From the NCBI GenBank assembly GCA_050049355.1, contig JASFWK010000060.1, positions 1-11,464 on the forward strand: a stretch of DNA of 11,464 nt, given 5' to 3'. Numbering within the stretch: position 1 is the first letter of the stretch; each line of letters begins with the position of its first letter. Positions 1 to 5,894 of this stretch are shown one piece after another. The stretch is from JASFWK01 sp050049355 (GTDB taxonomy: Bacteria; Chloroflexota; Anaerolineae; B4-G1; DUEL01). The notes under the pieces were generated by a model that was not told where the DNA came from, did no database searches, and saw only the letters and a program-made list of their open reading frames with translations. The position numbers were made by a program, and so were the translations under genes.

Positions 1-609
1 GGCGCGATGTTGCCAGCGCACGATCGGGCCTATGCTCGCTACTTGGTCGTTCGTCTTGCCACCGCAGCAGCGGGCTATGCTTCGCCGTTCTACGCTGTCT
101 ACGCACGTCGTTCGCTGGCTGCTCCGCCCGAGATGGTGGGGATCTACCTTATGGGGTTCACCCTGTCGGGCGTGCTCTCGAATTTGGTCTCGGGCAAGAT
201 TGGCGACCGGTACGGCAACCGCAGATTGATGCGCTTGGCGGCTGCTACAGCCGTGTTGTCCCCTGCATTGGCTCTGCTTGTCGCCCATCTACCTGAGGAA
301 GCAGTGCCGAAAGCGAGCCTTGTGTTCGCCCTCGTATTCGCGTTTCGGGGTCTTCACGTCACGGCCAGCAGCATTGGGGGTAGCAACTACGTTTTGGAGC
401 TCGCCTCCTCTGAGGAACGGCCAACCTACGTTGGATTTGCCAATGGCCTCACTGGCCTGGCTCTCTTCCTCTCGCCGCTGGGTGGAGCTGTTGTCGATCG
501 GCTCGGTTTCACGCCGTTGTTTCTCCTCTCGCTGACCTGCGGTCTGGTCGCCGTGCTCTTCTCGCTGGGGCTGAGGGAGCCCAGGGAAGGGCGGGTGACG
601 GTCAGCTGA
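1..609 (+). CDS. MFS transporter, C-terminal half (5' end outside window)
   Basis: This reads as the second half of a major facilitator superfamily permease in the inner membrane; the substrate cannot be told. About six hydrophobic segments are visible, followed by a short charged tail. The stretch GKIGDRYGNRRLM, after the second visible segment, is the conserved MFS loop motif (G-x-x-x-D-R-x-G-x-R-R) found between helices 2/3 and 8/9. GGAVVDRLGF before the last helix resembles the loop before helix 12. About 200 residues is half the usual 400 or so, and the frame is open to base 1, so the gene almost certainly starts upstream. The ATG at base 7 has no ribosome binding site that can be seen and is probably internal. 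A standalone half transporter is possible but unlikely. Confidence 0.8.
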   Translation, partial: GAMLPAHDRAYARYLVVRLATAAAGYASPFYAVYARRSLAAPPEMVGIYLMGFTLSGVLSNLVSGKIGDRYGNRRLMRLAAATAVLSPALALLVAHLPEEAVPKASLVFALVFAFRGLHVTASSIGGSNYVLELASSEERPTYVGFANGLTGLALFLSPLGGAVVDRLGFTPLFLLSLTCGLVAVLFSLGLREPREGRVTVS

Positions 610-611
610 TT

Positions 612-634
612 CGCGGCTCTTCCACGACGCCGCG
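612..634 (+). other. GC-rich stem-loop just after the MFS stop codon
   Basis: CGCGGC at 612-617 pairs perfectly with GCCGCG at 629-634 around an 11-base loop, starting two bases after the stop. The right arm overlaps two self-complementary GC-rich decamers (628-637 and 632-641), so alternative folds compete. There is no T-tract. It may help mRNA 3' end formation or stability; function is inferred. Confidence 0.35.
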
Positions 635-651
635 GCGCCGCTCCCAAGTGT

Positions 652-677
652 CCCTCTGTCTACTTGCCCACGGAGGG
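652..677 (+). terminator. Candidate intrinsic terminator downstream of the MFS gene
   Basis: CCCTCTGT (652-659) pairs with ACGGAGGG (670-677), eight pairs with one G-T wobble, around a 10-base loop, followed by CTTTGACC. The T-tract is weak, so termination efficiency is uncertain. The position, between the MFS stop and a promoter at 714-742, is where a terminator would be expected. Confidence 0.4.
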
Positions 678-713
678 CTTTGACCTACTTCGAACATCCC
701 TCCCGCGGCCTTG

Positions 714-742
714 TTGTCGGCGCGTTTCTGCAATGGTATAAT
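714..742 (+). promoter_or_regulatory. Extended -10 promoter, probably giving a leaderless mRNA
   Basis: A perfect TATAAT lies at 737-742, preceded by TG at 734-735, which makes an extended -10 (TGGTATAAT). A TTGTCG hexamer (four of six matches to TTGACA) sits at 714-719 with the ideal 17-base spacer. Transcription would start at about 749-751, at the GTG start codon of the next gene, and no Shine-Dalgarno sequence precedes that codon. The mRNA is therefore predicted to have no leader or only one or two bases. Confidence 0.7.
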
Positions 743-750
743 CGTCTCCC

Positions 751-1743
751 GTGAAGCTAAGATGGCGGTTTTGGGTAGGTCTTGCTATCAGCGGGATCGC
801 GTTGGTCTTGGCCCTGCGCGGAATCGAGTTGCGCCGGGTTGCAGAGACGCTGACCCGGGCGGAGTACCTCTATCTCATCCCGGCAGTGGTCGGGGTGTTG
901 CTCTACTTGCTCGCCCGCGCGATCCGGTGGCGATTGCTGTTGGGGCCAGGTGTGAGCCTGGCTCGGTGCTTCTGGGTCACTAACCTCGGCTATCTGGTCA
1001 GCAATATACTCCCCTTCCGCCTGGGGGATCCGGCCCGGGCGGTTGTGATCGGGCGGAGTGGGGGGGTCTCTACTGCTGCCGCTCTCTCGACCGTCATTGT
1101 GGAGCGGGTGCTGGATATGCTGATGGTTGTGGCCTTGCTTGCTGGCGTGGCTCCCTTCGTAAGTGGAGTGGGAAGTGCGTTGGGGGCGGGCCTCGTCGGT
1201 GGAGGGGCGGCGGTGGGGGCGTCGGCGGTGCTGCTGATTCTGGCCTTCAGGCCGAATTGGGGGGAGCAGGCCTTACGGTGGGCACTGAGGCGGGTCCCTC
1301 GAGTTGACGAAGAGAGATGGGCGCAGCCACTGGATGGTCTGTTTGAGGGCCTTGCCGCGCTGCGGAGCGGGCGGCGCGCCCTGGCACTGCTTCTTTGGTC
1401 TGTGGTGGCTTGGGCCCTTGTGGTCTTCTTCTACTGGGCCCTCCTGCGGGCTTTCCTGCCTCGACCTCCGGCTCTGGCAGCGCCCTTCCTGGTCTGTGTC
1501 GAAGGCCTAGGGATGGCGATACCCTCTTCGCCAGGTGCTGTGGGGGTCTTCCATGCTGTGGCCCGATATGGGCTTACCGTGCCCTTCGGCGTTCCGCTGG
1601 AAGAGGCGGTCACCGTCGGCTTTGCGACTCATGCTTTTCAGTATCTGATGATGTGTGTGTTGGGTCTGGTCGGGCTGGCACGGGAGAGTCTCTCTTTGGG
1701 CTGGCTGCGGACACGGGCCGCGAGCGTGGAGGAGGTCGAATGA
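751..1743 (+). CDS. Polytopic membrane protein, lysylphosphatidylglycerol synthase TM-domain family (UPF0104/AglD-like)
   Basis: An integral membrane protein of 330 residues with about eight hydrophobic segments (roughly 8-24, 40-58, 74-88, 115-137, 143-166, 208-236, 240-257 and 283-310). Family signs are NILPFRLGDPARAVVIGR (85-102), the following TVIVERVLDMLMVV, and PSSPGAVGVFHA (258-269). It has only the membrane domain and lacks the soluble aminoacyl-transfer domain of MprF, so it should not be called a lysyl-PG synthase. Standalone members often sit beside glycosyltransferases and are implicated in glycolipid or lipid-linked sugar handling. The GTG start is set by family alignment and a promoter ending nine bases upstream. 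Its stop overlaps the next start in ATGA, implying translational coupling. A flippase or lipid-sugar transferase role is inference. Confidence 0.82.
   Translation: MKLRWRFWVGLAISGIALVLALRGIELRRVAETLTRAEYLYLIPAVVGVLLYLLARAIRWRLLLGPGVSLARCFWVTNLGYLVSNILPFRLGDPARAVVIGRSGGVSTAAALSTVIVERVLDMLMVVALLAGVAPFVSGVGSALGAGLVGGGAAVGASAVLLILAFRPNWGEQALRWALRRVPRVDEERWAQPLDGLFEGLAALRSGRRALALLLWSVVAWALVVFFYWALLRAFLPRPPALAAPFLVCVEGLGMAIPSSPGAVGVFHAVARYGLTVPFGVPLEEAVTVGFATHAFQYLMMCVLGLVGLARESLSLGWLRTRAASVEEVE
1728..1735 (+). promoter_or_regulatory. Ribosome binding site of the epimerase gene
   Basis: GGAGGAGG four bases before the ATG at 1740. This decides the start within a longer open frame that begins inside the upstream gene. 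Confidence 0.75.
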
Positions 1744-2798
1744 CGAGACGATATCTGATCACCGGCGGAGCCGGTTTCATTGGCGCCAACTACGTCGATC
1801 GGCTGCTGACGCGAGGAGAAGAGGTGGTCATTTATGACGATCTCTCGCGCCGTGGGACGCGCGCCAATCTGGAATGGCTGTGGTCTGAACATGGCCAAGA
1901 AGCCTTCCGGCTAGTGAGGGCTGACGTGCGAGATTACCGGGCGCTGGCGGAGCCGACGCAGTGGGCCGATGTGATCGTCCACCTGGCGGCCCAGGTGGCG
2001 GTGACTACCTCTGTGGAGGACCCCCGAGCGGATTTTGAGATCAACGCCCTAGGCACTGTCAACGTGCTGGAGGCGGCCCGCCTCTCAGGCCATGCTCCCA
2101 TCTTCCTCTACGCCTCTACAAACAAGGTTTATGGGGGGATGGAGGACGTGGTCGTGGAGGAGGCGGCCACGCGCTATCGCTATCGGGATCTGACCAACGG
2201 CGTTCCGGAGGCACAGCCGTTGGATTTCCATTCTCCGTATGGTTGCTCCAAGGGGGCTGGCGACCAGTACGTGCGCGATTATGCCCGCATCTACGACCTG
2301 CCGACGGTGGTGTTTCGTCAGTCCTGCATATATGGCCCCCGACAGATGGGGGTGGAGGATCAGGGCTGGGCGGCTTGGTTCATCATCGCTGCCGCTACGG
2401 GCAAGTCCATTGCCATCTACGGCGACGGCAAGCAGGTGCGGGACATGCTCTACATTGACGATCTACTGGATCTCTACGACCTTGCGGTTGACCGTATTGA
2501 CACAGCCTCGGGAGAGGTATACAACGTCGGGGGCGGACCGGCGCACACTCTATCAATCTGGGCGGAGTTCGGTCCGCTGGTGGAGGATCTGCTAGGGCAG
2601 GCTATTCCCGTCTCCTACGACGATTGGCGGCCCGGTGATCAGCGGGTCTACGTCTCTGACATCCGCAAGGCGCGTCGGGAGCTTGGCTGGGAGCCCGAAG
2701 TTGGAGTGAAAGAAGGGGTCCGGCGGCTGTACGACTGGGTAGTGGAGAACAGGGAGCTCTTCGAGCCCCCATTCGCCCCGGAGGAGGCCAGGAGGTGA
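1740..2798 (+). CDS. NAD-dependent sugar-nucleotide epimerase, CDP-paratose/tyvelose 2-epimerase-like (extended SDR)
   Basis: A cytoplasmic extended short-chain dehydrogenase/reductase of 352 residues. The Rossmann NAD-binding motif GGAGFIG is at 9-15, the SDR triad includes STNKVYG (126-132) and Y167-x3-K171 in SPYGCSKG, and the sugar-nucleotide region follows (RQSCIYGPRQ, GDGKQVRDMLYIDDL). The combination of STNKVYG, an RYRYRDL insertion, PLDFHSPYGCSKG and GVEDQGWAAWFIIAA is characteristic of CDP-paratose 2-epimerases (RfbE/Tyv), which make CDP-tyvelose, more than of UDP-glucose 4-epimerases. No CDP-dideoxysugar synthesis genes lie in the window, so the real substrate is uncertain. The start overlaps the upstream stop by four bases, and the stop is two bases before the glycosyltransferase ATG, giving a tight operon. 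Family call is firm; the substrate is inference. Confidence 0.85.
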   Translation: MTRRYLITGGAGFIGANYVDRLLTRGEEVVIYDDLSRRGTRANLEWLWSEHGQEAFRLVRADVRDYRALAEPTQWADVIVHLAAQVAVTTSVEDPRADFEINALGTVNVLEAARLSGHAPIFLYASTNKVYGGMEDVVVEEAATRYRYRDLTNGVPEAQPLDFHSPYGCSKGAGDQYVRDYARIYDLPTVVFRQSCIYGPRQMGVEDQGWAAWFIIAAATGKSIAIYGDGKQVRDMLYIDDLLDLYDLAVDRIDTASGEVYNVGGGPAHTLSIWAEFGPLVEDLLGQAIPVSYDDWRPGDQRVYVSDIRKARRELGWEPEVGVKEGVRRLYDWVVENRELFEPPFAPEEARR

Positions 2799-2800
2799 CT

Positions 2801-3952
2801 ATGCGCGTTCTCATCGTTCTCACTTACTACCGTCCCCATACCAGTGGCCTCACCATCTACGCAGAGCGGCTGGCGCGAGGATTGGTTCAGCGAGGCCATC
2901 GGGTCACGGTGATGACCTCTCGCTTCGATCCGTCGCTGCCCCTCAAGGAGGCACGCGACGGGGTCCGTGTGGTGCGCGTGCCCGTGGCCTTCCGCGTCAG
3001 CAAAGGTGTCATTATGCCGACCTTTGGCTTCGTCGCCACCCGGCTGGTGCGTCAGCACGATGTGATCAGCTTGCACCTGCCGCAATTCGATGCGGCAGGG
3101 GTTGCCGCGCGAGCCCGCCTGATGGGCAGACCCTCTACACTCACGTACCACTGTGATCTGACGCTTCCGCCTGGCTTGCCAAACCGGGTCGTCAACCGAG
3201 TCGTCCATGGCATGAACTACCTTGCGGGCCTGTGGGCAGATCGAGTGGTCGCCTACACGAAAGACTTCGCCGCCCATTCTCCCTACCTCTCTCGCTTCGC
3301 GCGCAAAGTTGTGGTCATTCCGCCACCGGTAGAGCTGCCTCCGACCACTCCCGAACAGGTGCGGAGCTTCGCTCAGCGAGTTGGCCTTGAGCGAGATGGA
3401 CCAGTCATTGGGATGGCCGCCAGGCTTGCGGCGGAGAAGGGGGTAGAGATCCTTCTGGCGGCGCTGCCACGCGTGATGGAGGTCTATCCGAAGGCGCGAG
3501 TCCTCTTCGCCGGACAATACCGCGATGTCATGGGGGAGGAGGCATATGCCCAGCGCTTGGCTCCGCTCTTCGAGCGCTACGGCGATCGGTGGACCTTCTT
3601 GGGGGTATTGAACTCGCGGGAGATGGCCGCCTTCTATCCTAACCTGGACGTCATCGTCGTCCCCAGCCTCAACTCCACCGAATCGTTTGGGTTAGTGCAG
3701 GTGGAGGCGATGCTGTCCGGAACCCCCTCGGTGGCCAGCAACCTGCCTGGCGTGCGCCAGCCGGTGCTGCAGACGGGAATGGGGGAGGTTGTGAGAGTGG
3801 GCGATCCTGACGCCTTGGCGAAGGCTGTTCTTCGCGTAGTGAGTGAGCCCAGGCGCTACATGCGGCCACGCGAGGAGATCGCTAACCGCTTCAACACTGA
3901 GCGGACGGCTGCGGGATACGAAGCGCTGTTTGAGGAGCTGCTGCAGGGATGA
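2801..3952 (+). CDS. Glycosyltransferase family 4 (GT-B fold)
   Basis: A retaining GT4 glycosyltransferase of 383 residues, cytoplasmic or peripheral on the membrane. The N-terminal domain opens with MRVLIVLTYYRPHTSGLTIYAERLARGL, the usual acceptor-domain start. The donor domain begins near GMAARLAAEKGVEILLAAL (about 204-222) and carries the E-x7-E motif, E294 and E302, in TESFGLVQVEAM, followed by GTPSVASNLPGV. Length is typical. The ATG at 2801 has AGGAGG five bases upstream. A GTG at 2795, overlapping the epimerase stop as GTGA and preceded by GGAGGAGG at good spacing, is nearly as plausible and adds two residues. It probably transfers the sugar made by the neighbouring epimerase to a lipid or surface glycan; donor and acceptor are not deducible. 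Confidence 0.88.
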   Translation: MRVLIVLTYYRPHTSGLTIYAERLARGLVQRGHRVTVMTSRFDPSLPLKEARDGVRVVRVPVAFRVSKGVIMPTFGFVATRLVRQHDVISLHLPQFDAAGVAARARLMGRPSTLTYHCDLTLPPGLPNRVVNRVVHGMNYLAGLWADRVVAYTKDFAAHSPYLSRFARKVVVIPPPVELPPTTPEQVRSFAQRVGLERDGPVIGMAARLAAEKGVEILLAALPRVMEVYPKARVLFAGQYRDVMGEEAYAQRLAPLFERYGDRWTFLGVLNSREMAAFYPNLDVIVVPSLNSTESFGLVQVEAMLSGTPSVASNLPGVRQPVLQTGMGEVVRVGDPDALAKAVLRVVSEPRRYMRPREEIANRFNTERTAAGYEALFEELLQG

Positions 3953-3965
3953 GACGTGCGTCTCA
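3950..3965. repeat. Perfect 7+2+7 inverted repeat across the glycosyltransferase stop
   Basis: TGAGACG and CGTCTCA flank a two-base centre. The left arm contains the TGA stop codon. In RNA it can form a six-pair stem with a GTGC loop and no T-tract follows. It could be a dimeric repressor site, an mRNA 3' stabiliser or chance. Confidence 0.45.
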
Positions 3966-3983
3966 GTGACACCGTACTGGAAG

Positions 3984-3988
3984 GGAGG
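3984..3988 (+). promoter_or_regulatory. Ribosome binding site of the flavin reductase-like gene
   Basis: GGAGG inside GGGAGGAG, six bases before the GTG at 3995. It favours that start over the in-frame GTG at 3956, which sits inside the inverted repeat and lacks a binding site. Confidence 0.75.
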
Positions 3989-3994
3989 AGAGAC

Positions 3995-4555
3995 GTGAAT
4001 CTGGAAGAGATCGCAGTTCGGAAGTTCACTCGCCTGCTACATCCGTATCCGACGTTTCTGGTAAGCTGCGCCGCACCGGGTGGGGAGACGAACGTCATTA
4101 CCATCGCCTGGCTGATTCCAGTCAGTGTGCGGCCGCCGCTCTTGACTCTGGCGGTGCGGCGAGAACGTCATTCCTTTGGGTTGATCGAGGAAAGCCGCGA
4201 GTTTGTGGTCAACGTGGTTCCCTACGACCAAGCCGAGGCCGCCCTCTTTTGTGGTCGACGATCGGGCCGGGACGTGGACAAGATCGCCGCGTTGGACCTC
4301 AAGACCGCGCCGGGTCGGGTGGTGGCGGCACCGGTGCTGGTGGAGGACGGAGTGGCCTTCCTGGAGTGCCGCCTGCAGCGGGAAGTGGAGGCTGGAGACC
4401 ATGTCCTCTTCATCGCGGAGGTGGTGACAGCTTATGCCCATCCCGGCTTCCTGCGCGAGGGTCGGCGGGATTTGACCGCAGCACCGCCGCTTCTGCATGT
4501 GGGAGGTGATCGCTTCACCACGGCGATCGGAGAGACAGTGGAGCCAGTGTTGTAG
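3995..4555 (+). CDS. Flavin reductase-like FMN-binding split-barrel protein
   Basis: A soluble protein of 186 residues of the flavin reductase-like family, which bind FMN in a split beta-barrel and often act as NAD(P)H:flavin oxidoreductases or as flavoproteins of unknown role. Family features are the N-terminal strands VSCAAPGGETNVITIAW (23-39), PPLLTLAVRRERHSFGLI (47-64) with the flavin-contacting region, EFVVNVVP (69-76) and GDHVLFIAEVV (135-145), the typical late GDH motif. Length is normal. It follows the glycosyltransferase by 42 bases with its own ribosome binding site, so it may be co-transcribed with the glycan genes, but no functional link is obvious. A detoxifying or electron-carrying role, or supply of reduced flavin elsewhere, is equally possible. 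The start at 3995 is chosen from the binding site. Confidence 0.82.
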   Translation: MNLEEIAVRKFTRLLHPYPTFLVSCAAPGGETNVITIAWLIPVSVRPPLLTLAVRRERHSFGLIEESREFVVNVVPYDQAEAALFCGRRSGRDVDKIAALDLKTAPGRVVAAPVLVEDGVAFLECRLQREVEAGDHVLFIAEVVTAYAHPGFLREGRRDLTAAPPLLHVGGDRFTTAIGETVEPVL

Positions 4556-4575
4556 TTGCCAAGGACCGACGTCAT

Positions 4576-4604
4576 TTGCGCTGAGGGATGCCCTGTGCTA
4601 GGAT
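4576..4604 (+). promoter_or_regulatory. Candidate extended -10 promoter for the hydroxyacid operon
   Basis: TAGGAT at 4599-4604 (four of six matches to TATAAT) is preceded by TG at 4596-4597 and, 17 bases further up, by TTGCGC (three of six) at 4576-4581. Transcription would start near 4611, giving a 40-base leader with the ribosome binding site. It is weaker than the promoter at 714-742 but has the same TGnTAnnAT layout. Confidence 0.4.
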
Positions 4605-4637
4605 TGGGGCTCTTGCGGATTCGCAGCAATCACAATT

Positions 4638-4646
4638 GGGAGGGAG
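4638..4646 (+). promoter_or_regulatory. Ribosome binding site of the type-2 hydroxyacid dehydrogenase gene
   Basis: GGGAGGGAG, ending four bases before the ATG at 4651. It excludes an upstream in-frame ATG at 4588, which lies inside the candidate promoter. Confidence 0.75.
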
Positions 4647-4650
4647 ATCG

Positions 4651-5751
4651 ATGTCAGAAGCAGTGCAGGTCTGGGCAGAGCCTTTGAGAGACTTCTGTGT
4701 GCGGGTATTCGCGAAGATGGGTGTCTCCGAAGAGGATGCCTCTATCATCGCCGATGTGCTGGTGACGGCCGACCTGCGCGGAATTGACAGCCACGGTGTG
4801 GCTCGCTTGCGGCGCTACGTCAAGGGCTTGCGGGATGGGATGATGATCGCTCAGCCCGCGGTGGAGGTGGTGACCGAGACCCCTGCCACGGCGCTGATCG
4901 ACGCCGGGAGCGGGTTGGGTCAGCCGGTCTCGTATCGCGCGATGGAAAAGGCCATCCAGAAAGCGCTGGATGTGGGAGCTGGCTTTGTGACGGTGCGCAA
5001 CTCCAATCACTTCGGTATCGCCGGATACTACTCGATGATGGCTCTGGAGCACGATTGCATTGGCATCTCAATGACCAACGCGGCTGTGCTGGTCGTGCCC
5101 ACCTTCGCGCGCGATGCGATGCTGGGTACCAACCCCATCTCGGTGGCAGCGCCGGCCGATCAGGAGCGCGCCTTCGTGCTGGATATGGCCACCAGCACCG
5201 TGCCGCGAGGCAAGCTGGAGGTCTATCAGCGGTTGGAGAAGCCCATCCCTCTCGGTTGGGCCACCGACGAAACCGGTGAACCAACGGCCGACACCGAGCG
5301 AGTGCTGGAGAACTTTAAGGCTCGGGCTGGCGGAGGCCTGCTGCCGCTGGGAGGAGCCGGAGAGCTGCTGGGCGGTCACAAAGGGTACGGCCTCTCGCTG
5401 TGGGTGGATGTCTTCTGTGCGGTCCTGTCCGGCGCCGCCTATGCCAATTTGGTCTATCCCAAGGCGTCTGACGGGAAACCCCTTCCTTCCAAGATCGGCC
5501 ACTTCTTCGGTGCGTGGCGGGTAGATGCATTCCGCCCACGGGAGGAGTTCAAGATGGCGATGGACGACCTGCAGAGGCGTCTGAAGAGCGCACCAAAGGC
5601 AGAGGGTGAGGAGCGCATCTACATTCACGGGGAGAAGGAGTTCGAGGAGGCAGAGCGACGCTCGCGTGAGGGTATTCCCCTCAATCCCAAGGTGGCGGCG
5701 GATCTGCGCGCCATCGGCGAGGAACTTGGGATTGAGTACGACCTCGAGTAG
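4651..5751 (+). CDS. Malate/L-lactate dehydrogenase, type 2 (Ldh_2) family, NAD(P)-dependent
   Basis: A cytoplasmic NAD(P)-dependent 2-hydroxyacid dehydrogenase of 366 residues, in the Ldh_2 family with malate, lactate, sulfolactate and ureidoglycolate dehydrogenases, unrelated to the classic LDH/MDH fold. Conserved blocks in order are GIDSHGVARL (44-53), VRNSNHFGIAGYY (115-127) with the probable catalytic His120, MTNA (141-144), LGTNPIS (158-164), VLDMATS (176-182), IPLGWATDETGEPT (199-212) and GGHKGYGLSLWVD (241-253). Length is normal. The substrate cannot be read from sequence. Its neighbours suggest it oxidises one enantiomer of a 2-hydroxyacid, such as L-malate or L-lactate, which LarA could interconvert with the other. 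The start at 4651 is fixed by the binding site and the family N-terminus. It heads the hydroxyacid gene cluster. Confidence 0.88.
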   Translation: MSEAVQVWAEPLRDFCVRVFAKMGVSEEDASIIADVLVTADLRGIDSHGVARLRRYVKGLRDGMMIAQPAVEVVTETPATALIDAGSGLGQPVSYRAMEKAIQKALDVGAGFVTVRNSNHFGIAGYYSMMALEHDCIGISMTNAAVLVVPTFARDAMLGTNPISVAAPADQERAFVLDMATSTVPRGKLEVYQRLEKPIPLGWATDETGEPTADTERVLENFKARAGGGLLPLGGAGELLGGHKGYGLSLWVDVFCAVLSGAAYANLVYPKASDGKPLPSKIGHFFGAWRVDAFRPREEFKMAMDDLQRRLKSAPKAEGEERIYIHGEKEFEEAERRSREGIPLNPKVAADLRAIGEELGIEYDLE

Positions 5752-5756
5752 TTTGA

Positions 5757-5784
5757 GCCACGGGAGGGAAATGGCTGCCGTGGC
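5757..5784 (+). other. Stem-loop 1 of the pre-larA spacer
   Basis: GCCACGG (5757-5763) pairs perfectly with CCGTGGC (5778-5784) around a 14-base loop, five bases after the dehydrogenase stop. No T-tract follows, so it looks more like an mRNA processing or stability element than a terminator. Confidence 0.4.
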
Positions 5785-5791
5785 CAAAGGG

Positions 5792-5810
5792 AGCAGGGGG
5801 GAACCCTGTT
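5792..5810 (+). other. Stem-loop 2 of the pre-larA spacer
   Basis: CAGGG (5794-5798) pairs with CCCTG (5804-5808) around a five-base loop; a G-T wobble and an A-T pair extend it to seven pairs at 5792 and 5810. It begins only seven bases after stem-loop 1. Confidence 0.35.
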
Positions 5811-5812
5811 GA

Positions 5813-5839
5813 GGAGCCGTAGGGCTCTCTTCATCTCTG
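5813..5839 (+). terminator. Stem-loop 3 with pyrimidine-rich tail: weak terminator or attenuator
   Basis: GAGCC (5814-5818) and GGCTC (5823-5827) close a GTAG tetraloop, with a G-T wobble extending the stem, and TCTCTTCATCTCT follows. The tail is pyrimidine-rich rather than a run of T, so it would be a leaky terminator or attenuator between the dehydrogenase and larA. Confidence 0.35.
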
Positions 5840-5842
5840 TGG

Positions 5843-5852
5843 TCGAATTCGA
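5843..5852. repeat. Perfect 10-bp palindrome upstream of larA
   Basis: TCGAATTCGA is self-complementary and is followed by an overlapping CGATCG palindrome (5850-5855). It is short, but it is the best operator-like site between the stem-loops and larA. A regulator is not identified. Confidence 0.3.
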
Positions 5853-5894
5853 TCGCTCTTAGACCCAGATTTGGAGGCGGTGAGACGCCAGACA

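Noticed and set aside
1021..1070. Possible G-quadruplex in the membrane protein gene
   Set aside because: The G-tracts are separated by loops of nine or more bases or are only two bases long, so they do not meet the usual motif.
1395..1739. N-terminal extension of the epimerase frame
   Set aside because: It overlaps the membrane protein gene, its residues are not SDR-like, and ATG 1740 with GGAGGAGG gives the canonical Rossmann start.
751..1743. Naming the first membrane protein lysylphosphatidylglycerol synthase (MprF)
   Set aside because: Only the membrane domain is present; the C-terminal catalytic domain that transfers lysine is missing.
2648..3517. Minus-strand open frame of 289 codons
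   Set aside because: It lies opposite the epimerase end and glycosyltransferase, which have clear family motifs. Its own translation shows no recognisable domain; long antisense frames are common in GC-rich DNA.
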